In this document: piece by piece, positions 1-12,155 of the stretch | Numbering within the stretch: position 1 is the first letter of the stretch | Layout of the letters: each line of letters starts with the position of its first letter | Source: Portunus trituberculatus | Taxonomy: Eukaryota > Arthropoda > Malacostraca > Decapoda > Portunidae | Length of the DNA: 64,000 nucleotides | Direction: 5' to 3' | Assembly: GCF_017591435.1 (NCBI RefSeq) | Contig: NC_059301.1 | Location: forward strand, 13,887,254 to 13,951,253 | Position numbers and translations under genes: made by a program | Notes under the pieces: model-generated | Database searches by the model: none | What the model was told of the DNA's origin: nothing | The model's input: only the letters and a program-made list of their open reading frames with translations

Positions 1-253
1 ACTTGACAAAAACACATGTGGAACTGATATTTTTTTTCTTGAATGAGTTATGTAATGTCAGATCTGGTATGTTATTTCTTTTTCTTTTCTTTTTTCAGTG
101 GTCTACTTGTACTGTAACGCGCGGGATGTAGGTGAAGTACTTGCTTAAGAATACGAGGTCAAAAATAAGTGTAGCTACTTGGCTGTGATTCTTTGTCTGT
201 GTTGAGATGTTTATATAGAGGTGGGATATCCGGAAGGGTAGGCGTTTTGGTTT

Positions 254-254
<1 letters not shown>

Positions 255-290
<36 letters not shown>
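255..290. repeat. (GA)n microsatellite
   Basis: 18 GA units. Confidence 0.95.
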
Positions 291-293
<3 letters not shown>

Positions 294-559
294 CCAATAT
301 CTCCACGTTTCAATCTATACATCTGGTAAGTCATCAAGAAAAGTATTGCTCATTACCTTCTCTCTCACTGAATGTTTTGTACCACAAGAGAAAGAAACAG
401 ACCCTGGAGAAATTTCAAATCAATCTATAATTCACAACCAACATCGACTTTCAGTGAGCATTCATTCCTTGTTTTCCGGTATAATTTTCCTATACGGGGT
501 ATCAATACGTGTGTCCTTACTAGCCAGCATCACTACTCACCCGTATGACTAAGGAGGAG

Positions 560-870
560 ACTAGATAGATCCCGTCAGTACCGCTGATCACGACTCAGAG
601 GCTCAGCACATGTCCCCACGGCACTTGTCGCGAGAGTGAGGCGGCCATTCACTGAGTCCACGAGAGAGCGACAGTAACCCTCACAACGCGACACACCAGA
701 TACTACTGCCTTGCGCACTACTCACTCAGCCAGCCAAGGACCGCCAAGCCGGGCGACTCTAGCTCCACTCCACTCCACATACCCCTCCCTTCCATACACC
801 CGCGTCCTCCCGTGAACCCCAACAACACGCGGCTCCCGCCACCAAAACATAAGTGTGTGCCAGACGTACG
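560..870. other. CpG-rich island without an identifiable gene
   Basis: CG-rich sequence with many CpG dinucleotides (cggcggcc-type, gcgcac, cgcgac) against an A/T-rich background; no supported coding frame, TATA box or donor could be tied to a gene. It may be a promoter. Confidence 0.35.
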
Positions 871-907
871 AATATGTAATTGAAGGGGAAGAGTCGCGGC
901 CTGGATT

Positions 908-1110
908 CTCTCCCGACTGCTTTTAACAGACTGGTGGAAGTTCATGAGGGTTTTTCTAAGAGTGTTCCCGTGACTCTGGTAACTGTTTAACAAGGACTCA
1001 CATGAGAAAATGACTAAATGTATTATCGACTGCTTTTAACCTGTAGTGGAAATTCATATAGGTTTTTAGGGTATTTTATGTAAAGAGTGAAACTTTAACA
1101 AGAATTATAC
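908..1110. repeat. Two tandem diverged copies of the ~130-bp dispersed repeat
   Basis: cgactgcttttaacagactg at about 919 and cgactgcttttaacctgtag at about 1027 are each followed by gaa(g/a)ttcat, ggttttt and a tttaacaag(g/a)a ending. Confidence 0.65.
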
Positions 1111-1584
1111 ATCAGTAGAAAGGAAAATACATATGAAAATTCCCCGAATTATCTTGCTCAACTTATGAAAAATAATTACCATGAAATCACAAAACTTTGT
1201 TCAAAATTCAGGTTTTAGATTTCAGCTTCCTGTCATGCTTCTCTCGTGTCCTGTTGTCGTTTAGCAGTCTGGCGGTGTCAGGGTGGTCATTAAGAAGTGT
1301 GGCAGGACAGAGTTGCGAGGTGAATAATTAAATTGTGCTGCAAGGGATTGTAGTGATAATAGTGGAGTAATTTCTGGTCATACCTCAGTAACAGTGTGTA
1401 TGTTTGTGTGTGTGTGTGTGTGATTTGAACATGTTTGCGTTCGTGATCCTTCTAGTTATGTACAAATTTCTAAATTTCTTACACTCATAATTAATGTATC
1501 TAAAGAATCCTTTTGTAATGTAAGGCTGTATGTGATCAATAAGCTGCTGCTACTACTACTACTATACTACTACTGTTGCTATGA

Positions 1585-1585
<1 letters not shown>

Positions 1586-1646
<61 letters not shown>

Positions 1647-1736
1647 CAAAAAATATGGTGAGGACTGTCCCATATTGATCGGTGGCACCAAGTTAAGTGA
1701 GAGAGTGCCTTTAGAGTGCGTGACCTACAGTATGCA

Positions 1737-1799
<63 letters not shown>
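1586..1799. repeat. (GT)n and (CT)n microsatellites
   Basis: GT array 1586-1644 and CT array 1740-1799, separated by unique sequence; an ACT run at about 1551-1573 precedes them. Confidence 0.95.
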
Positions 1800-1802
<3 letters not shown>

Positions 1803-1976
1803 TGTAGCGCTAACCGTAAGCAATATACCGTTATAATGCCCTGCGTGCCTAGTCACATTAGAGAACTGAACGAGTGTTTGAGAGAGATGAATCGTGTTTG
1901 ACAGACAGATAGATAGACTCAGAGTAACAGTGAAATTCAAAGTGTTAGGATGAAAACGAGTGAGAAGCACGAAGAC

Positions 1977-1979
<3 letters not shown>

Positions 1980-2054
<75 letters not shown>
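1980..2054. repeat. (TG)n-(GA)n compound microsatellite
   Basis: TG to 2033, then GA to 2054. Confidence 0.95.
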
Positions 2055-2461
2055 CAAGGGATGGCTGAAGGAAAACTGGGAAAGACTCATAAATTCATCT
2101 AACCTCTAAATGATGATGGACAGGTTGACAGACGTTTAGATAGATTGATTGCTAGATAGATATAGATAGATATATACATTGATGCAAAGGAAGAAAGACA
2201 GTAAGAAATAAGGAAAGGTTGATGTATAGATGGGTAAAAGGGAATGAGAGACAGAGAGACAAACAGACAAACAGCCACATTCTCACTCACACAAGCAAGC
2301 AAACATTGGTGGGGTGTTCACATTAAAGAGAGACAACACGGTCCTCAAGTCTCACGCGTCACGCCACACCTCTTCTCTTATTCACCTCTTCCCGGGATAG
2401 GCCACGCCCAGCTCTCTCTGTGGATTTATGCGGGTTTATGGGCTTGTCTGTAGTGGCTTGC

Positions 2462-2463
<2 letters not shown>

Positions 2464-2528
<65 letters not shown>

Positions 2529-2575
2529 CAGCAGTAATAGTAGTGGTAGTAGTAGTAGCAGTAGTAGTAGTAAGA
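2464..2575. repeat. (AGT)n microsatellite
   Basis: AGT/GTA units, pure to about 2527, then interrupted by GCA and GGT variants. Confidence 0.95.
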
Positions 2576-3029
2576 GGAGGAGGAGAGAAAGATAACTATG
2601 TAGAAATGATGGACAGACTTACATCGAAAACATGAATATTTTTTCTAGTGAAGGAGAGGAGGAAAACTTCCTAGGAGAACTGTAAGAACTTTGCTATTGC
2701 ACGAGCGGGAATTGCCCTTGACGACGCGGCCTTGGGAAAAACACATTAGCGACTGCACAGTGCACAGAAGGCGGCGAGTTATTGCGTGGCGTCAATTGGT
2801 TTCGCCGAGGAACACATGGCAGCCGCGGAGACCCAACACATGATGCAACCGTGCGCCGCCCCAAGGCTTCTCGGACTCGCTCAGTCTTTTCATAAGCTTG
2901 CCTTTAGTGAAGCTTTTGTCTCTCGCCTACTCAGTGAAAGGAAATTATAGTAATCCTCTTTCTTCTGCATGTATAAGTATCTTGTTAAGAAAATTAACTG
3001 AGAGGTGATAGTATATATATTTTAGACGG

Positions 3030-3032
<3 letters not shown>

Positions 3033-3095
<63 letters not shown>
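3033..3095. repeat. (TC)n microsatellite
   Basis: About 31 TC units. Confidence 0.95.
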
Positions 3096-3101
<6 letters not shown>

Positions 3102-4657
3102 ATTTTTATCCCTAGCTAAAAGATAAATAAATTATAATAAAATCAATTGTTCTTTTTTTGCTATGAAACGTATTGCCAATTCCACTAAATTCCTTGTAAG
3201 CAACGAAGAGACGCTAATAACGACAAGATAAATCAACATATAGCATTAAATCAAATCAATAAAAATCATCAACATTAAAATCAATATGAGATTATGTTTC
3301 ATTTTTCCGATGAGTCATGGTATTGTTATTCGCAGAGCAGCTCTCAGCAGCGAAGGGACACGTGCCTCACACTGACTGTACGGCGCATTCCTCTGCTGGA
3401 GAGAGAGAAAAACGAGGCGGTATTGAACATTTAGGTCGTGGAGTTGAAATAGGATTATGTCGCTGAAGGGGAGGATCATATAACCATAAAACCAACTTGT
3501 GCTTCGGTCCCCCTCCCAACCAAAGTCCAGGGGTGAGTGTGCATAATAGTTCAGATCACGCTATAGCTTCACGGTGTCGGGAATTGCCTGGGCTCTCACT
3601 GGAACTCACTTCATTATTCTTTTTTTGTCCAGTTATGAGAGAGAGAGAGAGAGAGAGAGAGAAACACTCACACCTCAGAACACATAAAACTCTCATTGTT
3701 GTATTACATGAGAATGCAAATCCCGAAAATATATAAGAATTAGACAAAAAATAAGAAAACTACACATTAATAACAACAGCATTCTCCCTCGATCATACTA
3801 GCCTGCTTGGATGTCAGTCAGTTGGCGACGCGCTGTCCACCGACACAGTGTTCTGATTCACATAGTCATGCAGCAAGGTTTCCTCAGCCAGTTTGGACGG
3901 TTGAGGTGAGATGTTCGTTACAACAATCCCTTCAGGGACAAGATGACTCTAGGGAAAATTTTAAGGCAATGTGAATTAAGAAACTAGACAGATACTAAGA
4001 TATTTGGATCCCTCGCCTGACTGAGTTATAAGCCAATGTATGAATAATGAGTATGTTCTACTTAAGTTAGAACTGTATAAGAGATAAAAAAGAAACTGGT
4101 TTGCAAAATAGACTGATAGGTGGCTGGAATGGATTCAGTAATGATATAGGTTCAGATATGATGGGACCTTTAAGAGATAAGACAGATTTATGGCTGTGGA
4201 TGACGGATATGTAATTAGAGGTATATATGTTTCATAAACAGTCCTGGTGATTTCTTGCAGCTTCTGTCATATTGAAATGTACTTATGCACGTAAAACCCC
4301 AGCCAGAAGTTACATCACGGATTGAAATAAAAAGAAAAGTCATTGTATATGAACCAAATGCAGAGGGAAACATTACAATTATCCGAGAATCGCATAAGTA
4401 CTGAAAACCATGACATCTCATCAGGCTGAGCTTTGCGTATGTAGCAGAAACGGCTGCAGCCAGGCAGCCAGGCACACCGTTAAGGTAAACACTATATACT
4501 GGATACCTTCAAGGATCCATGGCCAGGCAGGTGTGAGCGTGAACACAAGGAACGCGTGGTGAACGGAAGGTCATCAAGTCTGACCAGTTTTCCTGAACAG
4601 CTTCCCTTGTTCTCGTGTTCCCGCGTCCCGAATACTGAAACGTGGTGTGATTTTGTG

Positions 4658-4688
<31 letters not shown>

Positions 4689-5360
4689 CGAGGACGAGGG
4701 CTTTGGGGAAAACGGTAGACAGACAGAAATTCAGAATACGAGTATGTAATTTCCTCAGCATCAGTGAAGACATTTAAGCCATCATAACTTTAGACTCAAG
4801 ACTTGTACTCGAGTGTCTAGCGCGCCAAATATGGTACGCAGAAGTGGCGCAGCAGCATTGTGTCAAGAACATAATGGGATAAAAACGCATTGTCGCATTC
4901 AGCCTCACACCCTCCACAACCCCCTCGCTCCATCCGTTGTTAGTTCAGGGCACACAGCTTGGACCAAACAACGCCGGGAGACGAAACACTGAACAGGAAT
5001 AAAGTATGAGAAAGAAAGGAATATAAAACATTTACCAACACAAAAAAACGAAAACTAGAAAGAAAGACCACAAATCCTCACAGTTAAAGATATGGGTGAA
5101 ATACAAAACATCTACAGACATAAGAGAATAAGAATGCTGGAATAGAAACTACTAGGGAACTATAAGTCTTCAATGTCACGTCTGAATGCAAAATTTGAGC
5201 ACGAGCAGTCACATGATGGTGCGGTATTGGAAAACTTCCCCAGACTTGCCTTTTCCACACCAGACAGTAAAGCGGATTTGTCGCACGTGTGGGGAATGTC
5301 CGAGGCTGGCAATAGGGGGAGGGGACGCCAGATATCGCATAAACCTCCCCTCTTCTTCAC
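3096..5360. other. No gene seen; short GA arrays only
   Basis: A/T-rich DNA with GA arrays at 3637-3662 and 4662-4688. The open frames here run through the arrays or are short; none has splice-supported coding character. Confidence 0.6.
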
Positions 5361-5367
5361 ACGATGC

Positions 5368-5369
<2 letters not shown>

Positions 5370-5408
<39 letters not shown>
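5370..5408. repeat. (GA)n microsatellite
   Basis: About 19 GA units. Confidence 0.95.
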
Positions 5409-5411
<3 letters not shown>

Positions 5412-5866
5412 ATGATACAAGAACACACAGATTGAGCGATAATGCAAACAGGCAAACAGATAGACAAACAAGTAGACTGTACAAAGAACACCGAAGTTGT
5501 GCATTGGTCTGCAGTTCCACGCCATTGCTCCCTCACCTTCCTCCTCACCCAAGCCCAGAAGGGAGGGATGCTGGAGCGGGAGGACAGGACGGGACAGGAT
5601 GGGGCGGGGAGTGACGTGAGCAAGGCTTGAAAGGTGACTGAGGAAGAAGCAAACAAAGCAAGCAGCAATAGGAGGAGATTGGATCCAGTTCTGATTGTAT
5701 TTCCCTGACATTTAGGACAGCATTCTCAACTGTTGCGATGCCTTATCTCGACTGCTACTTCTCACAGGCGCTACTGGGGAGGAAGTCGTTGGGGCTTTCA
5801 GTGGTGTGTGTGTGTGGTGGAAGTTATTTGGGTTTTCAATTATGCTACTACTCTTAACTGAAGCTA

Positions 5867-6000
5867 AAGAAAAGTTTTTAAGGAAGGTTTTTACGACTGC
5901 AGTGAGTCTAACAAAGGATATTGCATTATCGTAGAAAAAAAGTAAGAAAAACATGAAAACTCGATCTTTGTGGTGTTTTTAGGTAGATGTAGTAAGAGCT
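5867..6000. repeat. ~130-bp dispersed repeat, single diverged copy
   Basis: Words in family order: aagtttttaaggaaggtttt, gtctaacaaagga, attgcattatcgtagaaaaa, catgaaaactcgat and ctttgtggtgtttt. Confidence 0.5.
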
Positions 6001-6239
6001 CATGGAGTTTCAAAATTTAGATCATTAAGTAAGACAACTACAACGTGAAGGAACTCAGCGTATTGAAAACAGTGTCGCTTCATGCACATTGTCAAAGAGT
6101 CAAAGAGGACTGTTCTTGTACTTTAAGAATTGAATGAAAAGAAATGTAGTGAATAGTTCGGGCTCTTTCTTCCACCATTGTCTTACATCATACCAGTGTC
6201 TTGATCCCTCCCTTGCCTCTACCCTTATCATAGATTGGA

Positions 6240-6460
6240 GTCTTGGTTTGCTCCTGTTATGTCTTAAGTGAGGATTTCAGTCTAATCTTGTCTTATCTTA
6301 TATTTCTGCCTTGGTTTATCTTACATTCTACCTCAGATCCATGCTTTGGTGTACTTATGTGCTACCTCAAATCAGGGCTTTATTCTATCCGTGGCCAATC
6401 TCATATCCGTGTCTTGGTCTACCCGTGTCCTATCTCATATCCGGTCCTGATACCCCGCGG
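6240..6460. repeat. Degenerate short tandem repeat
   Basis: Units of about 30-40 bases built on cttggtctac...tatctcatatccgtg recur at least four times. It gives rise to a spurious 165-codon frame. Confidence 0.55.
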
Positions 6461-6867
6461 CATGATCCTTCATCGGCGACTTTACCCAGAATCCAGCCAT
6501 CCTCACCTCCACTCACCACGTGTTGTCCATAGCACTGCACCGCGATGCCCCGAGGTGACTGAAAGAGGGACGTCAGTTGCACGGCAGACGGGCAGCGTGG
6601 TGGACGCACGTGTTCTCCTGTGTTCACATTGCAGCTGTTGTGGTGAGCCCGATAGCCTGTGGTTCCTGCCCTCCCCGGCTGACCTGACCCTCGCCATCTG
6701 CAACCTCAGCACTCACTCCCAGCCGCTTCATGCTAGCTAATCTCGAGTTAATTTCAACGCAGCTAGCTCAGCGTAATGCAAAACGTTTCGAGGCTTGATA
6801 CTGCGAAACAGTACTCTCCTATGCCTTGGCGTCTTATCTTGGCAACCTTTAACCTTCTCTAGTGGAG

Positions 6868-6995
6868 GTTAATGGGTATCTTCAAGTGCTTTCCTGACTC
6901 TAGGGGTAGTTTGATAAGGATTCTGCATCGTCAGTGAGAAAGAAAAATAACTAAAAATTCGACGCACTTGTATAATCTTTGTGGTCTTTGAAAGC
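6868..6995. repeat. ~130-bp dispersed repeat, single diverged copy
   Basis: Words in family order: ctgactctaggggtagtttg, aaggattctgcatcgtcagt and aatctttgtggtctttgaa. Confidence 0.55.
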
Positions 6996-7318
6996 ATTCC
7001 TTATGAGGGAATGAAGCGTTTCCTAAGAGTTGGGTCAAGGCTTGTACTATACTACATGCATAGATATGTTGAATGAGACCGGCAAGGAAATAAAAATTGT
7101 ACGTCAGGAATGATGATGCTGGTAATAGTAACCTTGTCTTAGAACTTATCTTAATTTCAGTCTTTCTTATTTAAATGGATAAAAGAAAAAGTGATATTAA
7201 TAGCGAAGATGCTGAGAGGAGAAGGAGAATGAAGATGTGAAGAGAAGGATACTAATGATGAGGACATTAATGATTTCAATAACATTTCATCACCATCACA
7301 ACAACAACCATCACGAGT

Positions 7319-7321
<3 letters not shown>

Positions 7322-7369
<48 letters not shown>
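7322..7369. repeat. (GA)n microsatellite
   Basis: 24 GA units just upstream of the CCAAT/CRE island. Confidence 0.95.
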
Positions 7370-7370
<1 letters not shown>

Positions 7371-7628
7371 GAACACACACGTAGTACTACCAAACAACCC
7401 GAGGGCGTGCAGCAAACAGGCCAGCAACAGCATCCTTGTAGCACGCGTGGCCTCTTCCCTCTTAACTGTCTGGCAGCGGGTGATGCTCATTGGAAGGCAG
7501 ACCATAACAATTACTGCAAAAAAAAAAAAAAAAACCGGGCGACGTGGCTGTGATACTTCGCGTCCCTCCCTCGCCCCTGCACCCTCGCTCACCACCTGCC
7601 CGCGACCCTCATCTCTGTTCCTGCCTTT

Positions 7629-7720
7629 TGATTGGTCATTGGCACGAGTACGCTTGTCCCCATTGGCTGCTGGTGCCGGGTGTTCTACGACGTCACTCAA
7701 AGGATGGTCAGGGATTGGTT
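7629..7720. promoter_or_regulatory. Promoter-like cluster: four CCAAT boxes and a CRE core
   Basis: Four ATTGG motifs (inverted CCAAT) at 7631-7635, 7638-7642, 7662-7666 and 7714-7718 and a GACGTCAC CRE-like site at 7689-7696 lie in a CpG-rich island (about 7540-7720) bracketed by poly(A) and poly(T). Spaced CCAAT boxes with a CRE are typical of vertebrate and insect housekeeping promoters. Which gene it serves is unknown; no downstream coding exon was found on either strand nearby. Confidence 0.5.
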
Positions 7721-8174
7721 AGCTATCATCCTTCCTATTCTATGATGACATGTGTGTAGTTGTTTTTTTTTTTTTTTTTTCCTCCCGCTCTCAAGAAGTG
7801 TGTCATATGGCAAGCAGCTGTGTTGTTCTTCATGCTCTCATTTTTTTTTTTATTCTCTTTTTCTTAATCGGGAGTGTAATGCATTTTGCTACTGGTGATG
7901 GTGCTTGCATTGTTCTAGTCTTTGATTTTAACGAACCTGATTTTCTTCTTCCTCTTCTTTCCTTTCTTTCTTTCTTTACATTTTTCTATATTTTTTGAAG
8001 GGGAGGCGAGAATTTTTACTTTATTTTTTAAAATTCATTTTATTTATCTGTTTATTTATTTATTTCTGAGAGGGTGAGGGACGCGATGTAATGGATCCGT
8101 ACGGAAGAAACAAGGAACTCCGCAATATTCTTTGATGGTTGAGTTTAATTGTGAGTGATTTACCATGATGCACT

Positions 8175-8176
<2 letters not shown>

Positions 8177-8272
<96 letters not shown>

Positions 8273-8351
8273 AGGTCTTTGTAATGCATTGAATATAATT
8301 TCAATCTCCATATTTCCATCTTTTATGCGCTCTCGAACACACACACACACA

Positions 8352-8440
<89 letters not shown>
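8177..8440. repeat. (CA)n-(CT)n and (CA)n microsatellites
   Basis: CA to 8212 and CT to 8268, then, after 68 unique bases, a ~104-bp CA array. Confidence 0.95.
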
Positions 8441-8442
<2 letters not shown>

Positions 8443-8559
8443 AGATATATGAACATCTAGATAGACATATGAATAGATTGACAGATTGATAGGCACCTGA
8501 AACGAGCAGATAGATTGATTGATATATAGAACAACACAGAGTGTTGAATCATTATAAGA

Positions 8560-9240
8560 CAAAACAACTAAAGTTATCTAAAAAGAAAAAAAAAAATCTG
8601 TAGTCCATGAAAATTTTGCTGACCTCGATCTCCTTCCTCTTTCTTCCTTCTCATTCACGAACGAGCTCGACAGAAGAACACAATTAACAAAACAATATGA
8701 AACTTGAATAAATATCAAATACATAGCAAAGAAATATATGAAAAAGAACATAGTGATTTATAATCCATCAAAACTTTACTGCTTCTCCCTTTCTCCTCTT
8801 TCCTCCTCCATCTCTCTCACGGATAAGCTAACCACAATATAGAAGGCAGAAACCATGAGAGAACCTTTCATCAAGACCAAATAAACACAAATAATTTAAA
8901 ATGAACAGATTAATCTTTAGTCCATCAAAACTTCTCTTTCCTCTTCTCTCCCTCTTCCCTCCTCCCCCTCACGGATAAGCTTAATGAGTGAAGGAAGGCT
9001 GGCCAGGTGCTCCTTGACCCCGCGACCTCCGCGCACCTGGTCACTCACATTTTTCCCTTCCCGTGTCTCGTCCCTCTCCCTCCACCCACAGTAATGAACC
9101 TTCGCCCTCCGCGGTCGCTGCGTCCCTCACGTCTCGTCTTAATGAAGGTGGACTGGATAATGCAGCGGAGTGTAGGGAAAAAGTGTTGTTGTTATATAGT
9201 TTATACTGAATTGATTCACTGGCTGATTGATTGATGGAGG
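8560..9240. other. No gene seen; loosely repeated A/T- and CT-rich DNA
   Basis: A loose ~150-bp periodicity is visible: tccatgaaaattttgct at about 8605, tccatcaaaactttactgc at about 8765 and tccatcaaaacttctc at about 8921, each followed by ctccttc/ctccctc and cacgga(t/a). This is a diverged tandem repeat of three units. Confidence 0.55.
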
Positions 9241-9543
9241 ATGTTTATTATTTTTCTTTCTCTCTTCTTTTATTTTTTTTATTCTTAGGAATAGTAGGTA
9301 GGATGGAAAAGCATCAAGAAGGAAAGACAGAAGATATAGAAAAATAAGAAAAGAAAAAAAATTGAAAGAAAGAAAAATAGAATAAAAAAAAAAAGATACT
9401 TGGCTAAATTTCAGGGGTTATCAGTTCGCGAAAGAGAGGATAGGTATAAAGAGGAATAAAGGAAAGAAAATGACGCTGGACCATCTGTTATATGTATGAG
9501 AGGAAAGGATGATGGATCGAAGTGAAGATGTAACAGCAAACTT

Positions 9544-9545
<2 letters not shown>

Positions 9546-9612
<67 letters not shown>

Positions 9613-9654
9613 GTCTCACTCGCATTGTTACTCATCCATAACTGATAAGTGAGG

Positions 9655-9745
<91 letters not shown>
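9546..9745. repeat. (CT)n, (CA)n and (CT)n microsatellites
   Basis: CT 9546-9609, CA 9658-9717, CT 9718-9745. The words gttactcatccataactgat and cactcatctataactgattt flank the CA-CT block, so the locus is partly duplicated. Confidence 0.92.
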
Positions 9746-9753
<8 letters not shown>

Positions 9754-9984
9754 AAGGTTTTCTTCACTCATCTATAACTGATTTATGAAGATTTTTCTTT
9801 CTCTATTTTTTTTTTTTTTCTATTTCCGAAATATTGAGGCGTTATGGTGAGATTTTTTTTTCAAGATAATTATTACAATGTATGTTGAGATTCTGTCAGC
9901 TTCGTTGCAGACTACTTTGCCTTTTTTTTTTTTCGAAGAGGTAAGATATTATTGGTGTGAATTTTGGTAAGCTATAATGTACGC

Positions 9985-10165
9985 ACGTAGATATTTTGTC
10001 ACCACAGGACTAAGTGAAGTTCATTATCGTCTTCAGAAACGCTTTGCTCTCTCACCACGACTATTTTTTAAGGCCACAGAAATGGCTGACGTGGTTTTCA
10101 TGAGTGTTTCTCCTGTTAATAATGTAGAAATCTTGTTAATCTGCCTCTTGAACCCTAAAACATGT
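9985..10165. repeat. ~130-bp dispersed repeat, reversed copy
   Basis: It matches the reverse complement of the 34.6-35.0 kb units (ccacgactattttttaaggc, cacagaaatggctgac, gtgtttctcctgttaataat, gtagaaatcttgttaatct). The similarity also shows when both are translated. Confidence 0.65.
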
Positions 10166-10339
10166 TAAAAAAACCGAGTGAATTTAGAGAAAGCCTTTTG
10201 AAATAATGGAGGTGAAGCACAGAAGTGTTTGAGAGTATGAGCCTTGCAGTCAAGCCACCCTGTTTTTTCTCTATTCATCAGATTTCATAATGCGATATTG
10301 TGGCAGCGGGATTGATAATTTAGAATGCTGTATATTTTC

Positions 10340-10514
10340 TACTACTACTACTACTACTGCTGTCACTACTACTACTACTAGTACTACTACCACTACTATT
10401 ACTACTACTAGTACTACTGCTACAAAACGAGCGAGGGTGGCATGTGAAAGACTACCCAGTACCACCACCACCACAGCTGCACGCGGCCGCCACCACCACC
10501 ACCACCACCACCAA
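10340..10514. repeat. (ACT)n and (CAC)n microsatellites
   Basis: ACT/CTA units with variants 10340-10425, then ACC/CAC units 10459-10514. Confidence 0.93.
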
Positions 10515-10794
10515 TTCCCAGCCTCCCAGCCTCACAGCCCTAATAACGTTGAGTGATAAGGATGAGAACACCACGCTTGGCCTTCGTTGGTTAGGTTTCT
10601 GTGCTGTTGAACATGTGTGAGCAGGTGAGCAGGTGGTGGGCGTATAGGTAGGCGGGATAGAGGGTAGGACATTGGACACCCGTGGACACCCCCAACCCTC
10701 CCTCTGGAAACCCCGCATTACCTTCCCCACACGCTTCCTTCATTTCCCTCGTAAGGTTATACATCTCTCGGCGCCGTTTTCAGGATTTCTTACT

Positions 10795-10796
<2 letters not shown>

Positions 10797-10850
<54 letters not shown>
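10797..10850. repeat. (GA)n microsatellite
   Basis: 27 GA units, just outside the 3' end of the minus-strand LINE. Confidence 0.95.
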
Positions 10851-10854
<4 letters not shown>

Positions 10855-10984
10855 GTATTGTTTATAATTTGTTTGTGTTGCTGTTTCTTCTTTTCTTCTT
10901 TATTTCTTTAGTACAGTGGGCATGGTAGAGTACTTCACCACCGGAGAGCAGCATTACCATCTTCCGCCACCCACTGGGTCACTG

Positions 10985-11860
10985 CTGTTGAGCCATTTTT
11001 GATCTTGATCTTGATGGTACAGGTGACGCAGAATTTCTTCTGGGTCAGGCCTTTGTATCGGCAGCTCCTGTAGGGAACATAAAGAACACCAGACAACAAA
11101 GAGGGCAATCACCATCTTTCACACCACTAGTTCCTGCATCTGGCACGCCACATTCTCTCCAGGAACTCTTTCACAGCCTCAATCATCCTTTCATTCATCT
11201 CCCCACACAGTCCCAGCAGCAACACCATCCATTCCCTTCCTGTCATCTCCACTCTGTCATGCCCCAGCTCACTCAGCACCACTTGCATCATCTCATACCT
11301 GTCTCTGGCATACTTCACACACTCCAGCACCACATGTTCCACTGTCTCATCCTCTCCCAAGTCACACATCTGGCACACTTTGCTGCGGGACTCAGACCAT
11401 CTATAATTCCTTGCATTCACATCCATGCACTGTGCCCTAGCTCGGAAGAGAAGATCACCACCCAGGCTTCCCTCATACCACTTTTCATACATTGGGGCCT
11501 CTTTCTCTCTATACCATACCAAGGTACTCTTTTGCTCCATCCTATTTCTCCAGTCATCCAGTCCCACACCTTTCACTACTCTGTCTATCTCACTCTTCCA
11601 CTTCCTTACATCCCATTCTCTACCTTCTCCATTTCTAACAATCATACTCCAGTCTCTCTCTAAATGTCTTCCTTCTACCTGTTGAAAAACCCAACTACTT
11701 ACTAACCCACTCTTTGCTACCAGCCTGACATTCCACAGAAATACTTTTCTCACTATCCTTGCATCATTCATTCGTTCTAACCTAGCCTTATACCTTAGGG
11801 TCGCTTTCACATATCTCTCTCTAAAAGTGCTTCACTGCCTCTCTGCCTCCATCGATCCCC
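10985..11860 (-). mobile_element. 5'-truncated CR1-group LINE, different family from its neighbour, minus strand
   Basis: The minus strand carries the end of an ORF2 and a 3' UTR whose tail has GATCAA-type repeats (10993-11017 on the plus strand). The 5' end is truncated between the thumb and C-terminal regions, at about 11810-11860. It is head to head with the plus-strand element. The two differ throughout their shared C-terminal protein, so this is an independent insertion of a related family and not a 5' inversion of one copy. Confidence 0.82.
11127..11810 (-). pseudogene. C-terminal ORF2 fragment of a CR1-group LINE
   Basis: An intact 227-codon frame ends in ARCRN and a stop. It aligns with the end of the neighbouring element: TLRYKARLERM against MLRYRVRLQRM, STLVWYREKEAP against TTLEWYRRKDRP, and VEHVVLEC against VEHLMLEC. 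A C-terminal CCHC knuckle is visible (CQMCDLGEDETVEHVVLEC) followed by EWMVLLLGLC. The whole reverse transcriptase and endonuclease are missing. This copy has no frameshift over 680 bases, so it is younger than its neighbour. Confidence 0.85.
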
Positions 11861-12155
11861 TTGATATCATGTTTGTCGTACAGTACAATCTAGATCGAAA
11901 TGTTCCTTTATTGTCTTATATAAGTTCATATTCTTTCTTGAGCTAGTAAGGAGCTGAGAATGCTGGCAAGATCAGGAAGAGAGAGCCGTGGAAAAGAAAG
12001 AAACACTCCGGTGATGTGATGTGACTATCTGTGGGATCGTCGAAGCCCGAAAACAACAACAACAACAACAACTCTCACAGAGGTGAACAGGGTGAGTGTA
12101 TTGTCCGTCCCCCTTGGTTATTTTTGTACCATTTTGTTATTTTTGTGTTTTTATA

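Noticed and set aside
6243..6740. 165-codon frame on the plus strand
   Set aside because: Runs through a degenerate tandem repeat; no domain, signal peptide or splice support.
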